This document shows, one piece after another, positions 55,473 to 64,000 of a stretch of DNA of 64,000 nucleotides. The stretch is from Thermothielavioides terrestris NRRL 8126 (taxonomy: Eukaryota > Ascomycota > Sordariomycetes > Sordariales > Chaetomiaceae). Location of the stretch: the NCBI RefSeq assembly GCF_000226115.1, contig NC_016459.1, positions 1,426,001-1,490,000 on the forward strand. Reading direction: 5' to 3'. The notes under the pieces are model-generated. The model saw only the letters and a list, made by a program, of their open reading frames with translations, had not been told where the DNA came from and did no database searches. The position numbers and the translations under genes were made by a program. Position 1 is the stretch's first letter; the number at the start of each line of letters is the position of its first letter.

Positions 55473-56394
55473 AATGGGCGACAGGATCTCTGGGTCCGAC
55501 AACTCGCGCCGCTTCTCAAGGCCTCGGTGCCCGTGTCCGGTGTCTGTCCGGCGTCGATCCCTTACTCCCGGCTATCAATTCGCACCAGATCCGGTTGAGT
55601 GGCGCCGAAATACCAAGGGGAGCGGTTGCATGGACCTGGTTCGCGAGGTTTTGGCGCTCGATGCCCTTGGAGCTCAATTCACGAATGGAGATTGGAGAGC
55701 TTCCGCGCGCCGAATATTGATGCCTCAGGCAAAGAGAGCGAAAACGGCCTGGCACGCCGGGGATAAAACACTGCCTTTCCAGATAGCTCTGTGCAGCCTC
55801 AGGCCACACCCGAAGTGCGGGATACTTGCTCGGTATCCAAAATCCGAGCCACTGTAACTAACCGTTCCGTTACCTAGCGTATTTCCGTATTGCCGAGCTC
55901 TTCCCGTGGTTACGGCAGCCTTCCAAGCTCAGCAAGACCCACCTCAGGTAAGGTAGTTGATACGGTACTTGCATCCCTGGTGGTTGAAGCAGCTGCAGGC
56001 TGAGGTCACCCGGACCAGTGGGTGCTGAGACCGCGCTGCGGCGTTCCCAGCTGCGAGCTCCCTTGCAACCCTGCCACGAATTGAGGCTGGCAATTCTGTT
56101 CCTCCAACGAGCTGCCCTGGCTATTTTTTTCCCCTGCACCTGGGCCTGTAATTGGCGCTATCCGAGCCAGCATTGCCGCGTGTTTTCCTCTCCTTTCCTT
56201 TTTGTGTCGACTCTAATTGACTTCCTCTTGCGCCATTAACCGTGCCTATCTCCCTTCGCAGGCCTTGAGGCGTGTGTTTTGCTTGCGCTTCCAACAGGAG
56301 TTGCCGAAGATCCTGACCCGGCCCGTTCCGCCTCAGCCACGAATTCCCGCAACCGGCCTCGTCCATCGCCAGAACCCGGTTAGCCAACGCAAGA
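55473..56394. promoter_or_regulatory. Divergent promoter of NDUFB9 and KGD2
   Basis: These 922 bases lie between diverging starts of two nuclear genes for mitochondrial proteins. A plus frame at 55423-55857 lacks family resemblance. Regulatory sites are not resolved. Confidence 0.5.
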
Positions 56395-57874
56395 ATGCTG
56401 TATCGCGGACTCCGGTTTGCGGCTCGCGCCGCTCCCAGACTGTCGCTCTACAACACCAGCTCGGCGCTGCGGCAGCTTCCTGTGCAATTCCAGCATGTAC
56501 GAACCTACGCCGACAAGGTCATCAAGGTGCCCGCAATGGCCGAGTCGATCAGCGAGGGAACATTGAAGCAATGGAACAAGGCAGTGGGGGACTTTGTTGA
56601 GCAAGACGAGGAGATCGCGACGATCGAGACCGACAAGGTATACATGCCCCTGCACCGGCATTGCTTGCATTTCGGCTTACACGGCGTGCCGCCCCGTGCT
56701 AGATCGATGTTGCTGTGAACGCCCCTGAGGCGGGCATCATCAAGGAGTTTTTTGTCAACGAGGAGGATACCGTTACCGTCGGCCAGGACCTCGTGCGCAT
56801 TGAACTCGGTGGCGCGCCTTCGGGAGAGAGGCCTGCCGCGGAAGAGGCGAAGGAGGCACCCAAGGAGCCAACACCTCAAACACAACCCGAGCAAAGGACG
56901 ACTCAGGAGCCCAAGCCTCAGGAAACCAAGCCTCAGGAAACCAAGCCGGCTAGCCAGCCCACGCCCGTAGTAGAGGAGGCTCCGTCGCCGAAGCAGCCGA
57001 GCAAGCCCGCAAAGGCTGCCCCTGAAGCCCCTGCCACCCTGGGCAGCCGCGAGGAGAGGAGAGTAGGTAAACGGTGCGCTCCGCTGTGGCGTTCGGTCTC
57101 GCTGACAAGTTCCACAGGTCAAGATGAACCGGATGCGTCTCCGGATTGCGGAGCGCCTGAAGCAGTCGCAGAACACGGCCGCGTCGCTCACCACGTTCAA
57201 CGAGGTCGACATGTCGGCGCTGATGGAGTTCCGCAACAAGTACAAGGATGAGGTTCTGAAGAAGACCGGCGTGAAGCTGGGCTTCATGAGCGCCTTCTCC
57301 CGGGCCTGCGTGCTCGCCATGCGCGACCTCCCCATCGTTAACGCGTCGATCGAGGGCCCCAACGGCGGTGATACCATCGTCTACAGGGACTACGTCGATA
57401 TCAGCGTCGCCGTGGCGACTGAGAAGGGTCTCGTCACCCCTGTTGTGCGCAATGCTGAGTCCATGGACATGATCGGCATTGAAAAGGCTATTGCCGATAT
57501 GGGCAAGAAGGTATGGTTCCTCAGCTCCCCGTGCCTTTTCCGGGCCCGCCGGCCGGCTCTGACAATGAATACTCTAGGCTCGCGACGGAAAGCTCACGAT
57601 TGAGGACATGGCTGGCGGCACTTTCACTATCAGCAACGGGGGCGTTTTTGGCTCTCTGATGGGGACCCCTATCATCAACCTTCCCCAGACGGCTGTCCTC
57701 GGCCTGCATGCTATCAAGGAGCGACCTGTCGCCGTTAACGGCAAGGTGGAGATCCGGCCCATGATGTACCTTGCTCTCACCTACGACCACCGTCTGCTGG
57801 ACGGCAGGGAGGCTGTGCAGTTCCTGATCAAGGTGAAGGAGTACATCGAGGACCCGCGCAAGATGCTCCTCTAG
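56395..57874 (+). CDS. KGD2: Dihydrolipoyllysine succinyltransferase, E2 of 2-oxoglutarate dehydrogenase
   Basis: Transfers succinyl from lipoate to CoA in the TCA cycle; it forms the core of the mitochondrial 2-oxoglutarate dehydrogenase complex. Exons 56395-56637, 56703-57062, 57118-57510 and 57578-57874 give 430 aa. Residues 1 to about 38 are a presequence ([16 protein letters not shown]). The lipoyl domain follows ([19 protein letters not shown]), with the lipoylated lysine at about K81 in IETDKIDVAV. A Pro/Glu/Lys-rich linker containing a short EPKPQETK repeat leads directly to the catalytic domain. There is no peripheral subunit-binding domain, as usual for this E2. The active site is DHRLLDG, with H403 and D407. 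All introns have GT-AG ends. Confidence 0.95.
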
Positions 57875-59907
57875 GCGGTGTTCGGGGATCGGGTCTCCGG
57901 GGAAGACGACGCAAGAAGACTGGCTGCCAAATTGAGGGTGAATGGCTGGGGTTGAGGGGTCTGAAATTGGTAACGCTGCCGCTTGTATAACACAGAACCA
58001 TGTACCGGGTAAGTCCCTTGGTACACTGCATCACCATGGAGTTTCCAATTAGACATTTGGCTTGTTTCTTTGTCAGAGAGTCCACATTTCCGCTCTCAGG
58101 TTGCATGTTGTTTTGCTTGGAGACGGGCCACACAAGACCTTGTTCGCCCGATAAGATCTCCTGGCCTTCGAGGTTGGGTAGGGCAATGAGGGCTAGATGC
58201 ATACACGGTAGTTGGGTACACGGCATGTTGGTGTGCTTATTACCGTCAGTTTCTGGCTGTTGACTTGTCGCGTCCAACGATGGGGGGGGTGCAGATGAAT
58301 TGAGGCAACCCCCGGACTTGCGCCTCGCTCCTGTGACTGCCGTCGTGCCAGTGGAAGTGAACTTTTCAGCAACATGGACATCTGCTCAATCAGTCTTGAC
58401 CCTGGGTAGGCGTGCAAAAGTGCTTGGTGAGGACGTAAACGACAGGTCCTCATGCTTTGGAGGATGCGCTATTGAGCGGTGTCATCCTCATGTACATCAC
58501 TTCCAGGTTCCGGATTGCCGCCAAGGGCATCAATAGACGCTCTGTATCTTGTAACACACGGGATGTCCTTATGTCATTTTCTATGCCAATAGTTGCCCCG
58601 TAGCCTGGTTTGACTTACGGGGAAGCCTACTATGATGACTCGCTTGCGGTTGGCGATGCCTCGACTTGGTAGCCCAGTACTCTCGAACGGCGCATGTCAA
58701 CCTCACACCAAAACATCCAGCTGAATATGAACCTATGTCTCTACTTGCCATTAGCATGTTTCAATATCAACCAACCTGTCAGCCAGCACCTTGGTTACCA
58801 ACGGGTATGCGATCAGTGAACACCAGTCAGCCGGCTGGGCTATGGCCAGCAATTACACACGCCGTAGTTGCGGAGTAGGAGGGACCCATGAGCGGCCTGA
58901 CCGGTCTCTAAATGCCCCGTGGCGCACTACGTTCCAGCATCGCGGCCAGCACCACACAAGGAATGTTGGCTGGGTACTTGCGACGCATTCGTGCCCGCTG
59001 GGGAGGCCATAAGAGGCCTGCTGTATATTGTATGTTGCATACGGCGAACTAGACGAGGGCTTGACACACAACAGCATTGATTAACCAAACCCTTGCCATC
59101 TGTATTCTATGATAAGCCTGGCTTCAGAGACATAGGCATCGAGGCGGTACAACCTCCAAGACCACGGCGGGAGAGGTTTGTACTGCTCATGCCCTTTCCA
59201 GCAAGGGTAAGTTGCTTCCGACAACGGGGACAATTCATTGACTCACAAATTGTTCTTCTTGTTGCGGTACGATATTCGTATTTCCACGTCATCCAGTTCT
59301 CGTCCGTAACAGCCCACACAACGGGCATGACACATTTGCAGAGGGTGTGCCAAATAGAGAGGTACATGACGTGGAAACTTAATCATTGCACTATTCACCG
59401 GGGCAGCTAGCTGCCGTCTAATACTCCCGCTACCTAGCATGGATTGAGCAAACCAGAGAGTGACGGCTGCACTTTAGTTGAAAAACAAACCATGCTTCAA
59501 AGTAAACCCCGTCCCGTCAGATAAGACCCCACCAAGTAAAAGAAATGAAAACAGTAAAATCAAAAAGGAACGTAAATAGGAAAAGAAGAAAAGGAGGAAA
59601 AAAGACCACACCAGATTGTCTTTCTTCCGGGGGAAAGAAACAACGGAAAGCAGGAAAATCCAGTGCGAACTTTCCAATGTGACAATCCGTAGACTCAGGT
59701 GGGGGGGGACACCTTCATGCATATCCCGTCACAGCTTACTTTGAGAGGCCGTGGAACTGTCGCGGCTAGCTACAGCGACCATTCCCGACAGGGTCACAAG
59801 AAAAGTAAGGTAAGCACGATGGCTCATTCGACATCCTAGACTACACGGGCTTTACTGCTAGCCAGCATATGCGCCGCGGGCGGTACACAACCATAATGTC
59901 AACCACC
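57875..59907. other. Convergent 3' intergenic region
   Basis: About 2.0 kb between the KGD2 stop (plus) and the permease stop (minus). It contains an A/G-rich purine stretch around 59540-59610 but no gene that I can support. The short frames match nothing known. Confidence 0.5.
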
Positions 59908-62787
59908 TCACTTCAGCCATACCCAGACCCACTCCAGGAAGGTCAGCAGGTTCTCCCTCGTCACGCCGCTATCCGGGAACTCGAGCCTCCCCCTCCGCTT
60001 CAGGCTTGTTGCCTGCACGGTATTGCTCAGGTCACCGGACTTGTCGGACCACCAGTCAGAAAACCTCAACCGGTGCTTGCGAATGTTGTATCCCAAGATC
60101 AAGATCAAAAATATGGGCAACTATCACCGGTCAGGTTATTACTGGCGCGACAACTGGAGGGCCTCCGAACAGGAAGAGGCACGGACAAACGGGGCTGGCA
60201 CTCACGCTAATGTATGCTGCCACGAACTTGTGGATGTTGAACGGCTTGATGAAGGCGGCCACGCCGTTGAAGAGCATTAGGATGATGCACGCCACCAAGC
60301 CGTAGCAACCCTTCAGCCACTGGCCGTGGGACTTGTACGGGTACAGCGGGTGGTTCCGATCATAACTAGCTGCCTGGGACTCGGACGTGTTCCCGTACTG
60401 TTTGGCGTCTTCAAGACTGCGGGGCGTTTTGTCAGTTCAAGTTCAATATCCATGCGCCGGCAGATGGAAAAGGGGGCCGGCCAACAAAGGGCAAGCTACT
60501 TACGTCCTGAAAAAGCACAGGTATGTCACGCAGATGGTTGCGTAGACAAGCAGGCATGACACGGTGCAGTTATTCGCAAGCTCGTCGAGCCGCTGCGACC
60601 ATGGTCAGTTCAACATAGCCACCGGACAAGACGGCGATAGCCCGCTTACCGTACCGGGCGCACCGGAGCGCCCCATGTAGGCCACCATCATCAGGGCGCC
60701 AGTGGCCAGGACAGCCCTGACTGGCACGCCCGAGCGACACGCCCGCAGTCGTCTGGTGATGAATTCCGGGCCGGTCTGGCCACGAAGGGCAAGTGTGTGG
60801 AGAACCCGGGTAGCGACGTACATGGAGTTGACGCCACAGGTGAAGGCGGAGAAGGTGAAGACGGCGTTAAAGAAGTGGGCAAGCTTTGGCATCCCGGCCT
60901 CGACAACGGCGATAATAAAGACCGAGCGAGCGCTCACCGATGTCGCTTGGCCATTGATGAAGGGGTGGTCCATCGGGACGACGAACGAGGCCGTCAGAAC
61001 CGCGAGCGAGTAGAGGGTGATGACGCGCAGGTTAATCTTTCGAGCCGCCATTTTCATGCTCTCCACGTTGGCGAGTGCCCGACTCTCCGCCGCAGTGGCG
61101 GCCACAATGTCCATCCCTACGTACGAGAACAGGACGCTAGTGAACGTTGTCCTGAGCATAGACGAGAGAGAGTCAGTTATCCGGAGGGCGAATCAAGTCC
61201 GCGACGAGGGAGGAAAGCGACGGCCACCAGGATTTGCGGCAGTGGACGCACCAGACGCCAAGGAGAGTCCCGAGCGACCCCGTGAAGACCTGCTGCACCC
61301 TGAGATCCTCATCTTTGGCGATGTACGTCGGGTTGAAGAACGAATAGGGCGTGTTCCAGTCTGGAAGGCCGGCTGTCAGCACACATACTTCCCACACAGT
61401 GAACACCCGGAAAACATACAGCGGGTGCCCAACGGCTCGCTGTAGTAGGCATCGCTGCGCGCTACGGCCGTCTGTTAGTGACTTCCCCATTTTACGACCA
61501 GCAAGAAGCCCACGGACGTTGAATGATGGACAAGAAGAACATCAGCTAGCAAGACATCAAGTTAGCAACGAGAAGGCCGAGAGGGGGAGACCGGGGTTGA
61601 TGGAAGACGTACGACGATGAGCAGGGTGATGAACATAAGCTTGAAACATCCGAATATATATTCAAGCTCTCCGAATACCTGTGAGAAGTGGGAGCGTCAG
61701 CAGAACTGCACTGGTGGGGAGCTCATCGGTCATCGATATTCCCAAGTGTCCATAGTCGGTGCACACATACGCGAACAGGGAACATGTTGAAAATCACCAC
61801 CAGCACCAGGAACACCGAAATCCAGACAGCATTGTCGACGCGTTCGCCGACCTCCCACTGCAGGAACGTCTTCCCGTCGTCGTAGCGGAACTTGATGGCA
61901 TTGGAGACCGCGACGAGCTGTTCGCCAGCGAGCACGGCGTATGCGAACCTGTTTCCTCGGCGGTTAGCGCGAGTCCCGGGGCCCAAGGGATCGCATTCGC
62001 GTACCAGTAGATCCAGCCGACAGCAAAGCCGACACCGCGACTGACGAATCGGCGTGGAAACTCCATGACTGGGGCATTGACTGGCATCAGGGCGGTCATC
62101 TCGCCGAGGCAGCTGATAACAGAGGAGATGACTGTGGGCTCTCGTCAGCACGCCCGTTTAGGCACCCAGTTATACAGCCAGAGCATGGACTGCTCACTCG
62201 TTCCCATCAGCACGTAGGCCACGACAGCACCTCCGGGCCCAGCGCTAGCCAGCGAGCTGCCGCATCCCAGAAACAGACCTGTATACGGGATTACTCAGTA
62301 TTTGAATGCCCCGAAAAACACCGAGGCAGGACCGGACGAGATGTACAAACCATTTCCGATCGTGCTGTGTCACGGCCGTCAGTTGGTCAAGACACAAATA
62401 TTTGCACAGCGTGTTGACCAGGGCGCGGGAGTTCTTACCCCGAAAATGCAATCATCTTCGGCCCGGGAAGAAGATTCAGTCAGCGAATACGTCCTATGGG
62501 AGGAACGGGGGCTCTGCTCGTCCTACGTTGATATGCCGCTCATGAAGCACCCGCCTGTTGGCGTGATATCAGCAACGATAGAGCACGGCCTTCCGAAGCT
62601 GGGATGCGGTTGGGCGGAATCCGTACCATAGACTGTCCCCACGAAATTCCCGCCGTTCTTCGGGAATGGCGGGCTCGTCAAAAGCATTCAGCGTGGCCTC
62701 GCCGTCGGGCTGCGGGCTTTGGTGGCCGGCATGCTGGTAGATCATCTGCGGGCTCACTGCTTCCGGCTTCTCGTAGTCCATTTGCAT
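59908..62787 (-). CDS. AAT-family amino-acid permease, 15 exons
   Basis: A 12-helix plasma-membrane proton/amino-acid symporter. Transcript-order exons are 62787-62627, 62554-62527, 62455-62439, 62364-62351, 62278-62198, 62131-62005, 61948-61771, 61678-61613, 61545-61518, 61461-61420, 61360-61252, 61151-60650, 60592-60504, 60416-60206 and 60120-59908, giving 621 aa. Splicing yields LWRVLHERHINMIAFSGTIG then NGLFLGCGSSLASAGPGG, the helix 1 signature. Further landmarks are GEMTALMPVNAPVMEFPRRF, VGWIYWFAYAVLAGEQ, FSYVGMDIVAATAAES, INLRVITLY and AFTCGVNSMYVATRVLHTLA, with C-terminal ENLLTFLEWVWVWLK. Exons 3 and 4 are 17 and 14 nt. The join between exons 9 and 10 (donor GTCCGT) is the least certain. 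Substrate cannot be told from sequence. Confidence 0.82.
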
Positions 62788-64000
62788 CGTATTAGGCGCG
62801 AGGTAGCCAGTCTTCCTGTGTAGAGGGAAACAGAGCCAATCCCGAGGACCGGTACGGCAGGGACACCGGGCGCTGTGGGTGAACAGGAGTATTATACACA
62901 GCTTCTCGCCTTGTCGCCAGTCTCAGTCGAACCCCTGCGATTAAATCGGCCTTGGTAAAAATAACTCCAGCTAACCAGACGACAAGACTCCCATGTACGG
63001 GTGTATAAGTGCCAGCCATTCGGGCGCGGCCCCCCATCCCGTCCTCCCCATCCCCATAATACACAGCGTGGCTAACTGGCCCCGAGGTTGTGCCTGGAAA
63101 GGCCTCAGTCGGCCAAACAAAACCCCATTCTTACTCCAAGGGGGACACGGGAGTTCGTGCCAGCCCACCATTAACAAATCATATGTATTGCCCAGCGTTA
63201 CACCAACTTCCGTCCTGCATCGCAGGGCTGAAGATGGTCATTGCCCCGGGACAGGATGAGCTTGGTGAGTGGTCAGGGGCCAGAAGTCTACCTGGATCGG
63301 CAGTCCAGAATGAGCCACGGCCAGTCAGGTACCTACATCGATACACTACTGTGGTACATGTCTAAGCCTCCTCGGCGAGACCAAGGACGTGTCGGAGCGC
63401 TATGGGAGGGGAAGTGCTAACTAACTCTGTGTGCTCGAATTGCAGCTGCATGTGTGTCTCACGCAACCACACACACCGCCAGATAGGTATCCATCCACCT
63501 CACGTGTTACAGCAGTAGCCATGGAAGGCAGCATGCACGCAGTCCTTCCCCATTTCGAACTGATTAGCCGAGCTCGTTGATCAGGGAAGAAGCCTCAGCC
63601 CTGTGCCGCACTGTGATGGCCATTGGGCTGACCCCGCCATCAATGTAACCTTAATTTAGCGGGAAAAGCTTGGCAAGACGTGAACGACTGGTTCAGGATC
63701 ATCACGGACCGAGACCATCTTTGGGACAGCAAGCCCGCGCGGGGAAGGGCACCCCCCTCATCCCCCCATGCAGCCATGCGGCGTTGGCAACCGATTGAGG
63801 AGCAGCTCCACGCCGTGAATACAACTAACCTGCAGAGCTCAGCCACTGGTCCCGCAGCGAGAGCCTGCACCCTGCCTCTCCTCTGTGTATGCAACCTGAA
63901 CTGTGACTGTGTTGCACATCGTGTTCTGGCAAGCTCAGCCACGTTGGCCAATGGCTGGGTCGAAGCGGCTGAAAATCGAGAAACGAGTTCCTTGAATTCC
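62788..64000. other. Promoter of the permease gene and unannotated right end
   Basis: About 1.2 kb upstream of the permease start. The frames seen on both strands, including one at 63640-63951, have no family resemblance. No RNA gene, repeat or neighbouring gene end was recognised. Confidence 0.55.

Noticed and set aside
1..64000. tRNA, 5S rRNA, CRISPR or biosynthetic gene cluster
   Set aside because: I looked for B-box-like GGTTCRA words, 5S-like sequence, regular short repeats and clustered tailoring enzymes by eye and found none convincing; a tRNAscan-SE or Infernal run would settle the RNA question.

Overview
The window is a stretch of nuclear chromosome from a filamentous ascomycete, most likely a Sordariomycete of the Chaetomiaceae/Sordariales type. 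The evidence is GC-rich coding sequence, short GT-AG introns (about 50-110 nt) with CTAAC/CTGAC-like branch sites, RIBOSOME- and histone-type genes with fungal introns, and protein sequences characteristic of Pezizomycotina (met-7-type cystathionine gamma-synthase, RING-14-like SPX/RING protein, Ldb17, Atg9, Atg4). I found 23 protein-coding genes and two short inverted-repeat (MITE-like) elements. I saw no tRNA, rRNA, CRISPR array, prophage or secondary-metabolite cluster.

Layout, left to right: phospholipid:diacylglycerol acyltransferase (968-2924 +), Ldb17/SPIN90 (3878-5519 +), mitochondrial ribosomal protein uS17m (6311-6956 +), an MIT/AAA ATPase (7405-10037 -), COG6 (10563-12706 -) divergent from ATG9 (13518-16340 +), a 405-bp MITE-like element (17095-17499), mitoferrin (18131-19509 +), a secretory DnaJ/TPR co-chaperone (20690-22303 -), GAR1 (23025-23790 +), a Slm1/2-like PH protein (24596-27247 -), a secreted protein with a long Gly-Ala-Ala repeat (28386-29770 -), EMG1/NEP1 (32784-33612 +), a second MITE-like element carrying degenerate telomere-like repeats (35149-35538), a VOC-fold membrane protein (35937-37646 +), cystathionine gamma-synthase (39240-41218 +), an SPX/RING protein (41270-42923 -) divergent from JJJ1 (43872-45645 +), ATG4 (45999-47597 -) divergent from SQS1 (48477-50720 +), histone H2B (51181-51758 -) divergent from H2A (53906-54496 +), complex I subunit NDUFB9 (54925-55472 -), dihydrolipoyl succinyltransferase KGD2 (56395-57874 +) and a 15-exon amino-acid permease (59908-62787 -).

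These are mostly housekeeping genes and do not form an operon-like pathway. Functional themes do recur: autophagy and membrane traffic (ATG9, ATG4, COG6, Slm, Ldb17), ribosome biogenesis (GAR1, EMG1, JJJ1, SQS1, uS17m), mitochondria (mitoferrin, NDUFB9, KGD2) and chromatin (H2A/H2B pair). The most notable arrangement is COG6 and ATG9 sharing one 811-bp divergent promoter. The oddest proteins are the collagen-like Gly-X-Y secreted protein and the VOC/transmembrane protein with a C-terminal SAR-VPLP repeat.

Exon structures were worked out by hand from reading frame, splice signals and family conservation. Every multi-exon model closes in frame, but none has transcript support here. I see no clearly new defence or mobile system; the unusual signals are the repeats, the non-standard splice donors and the micro-exons listed under findings.
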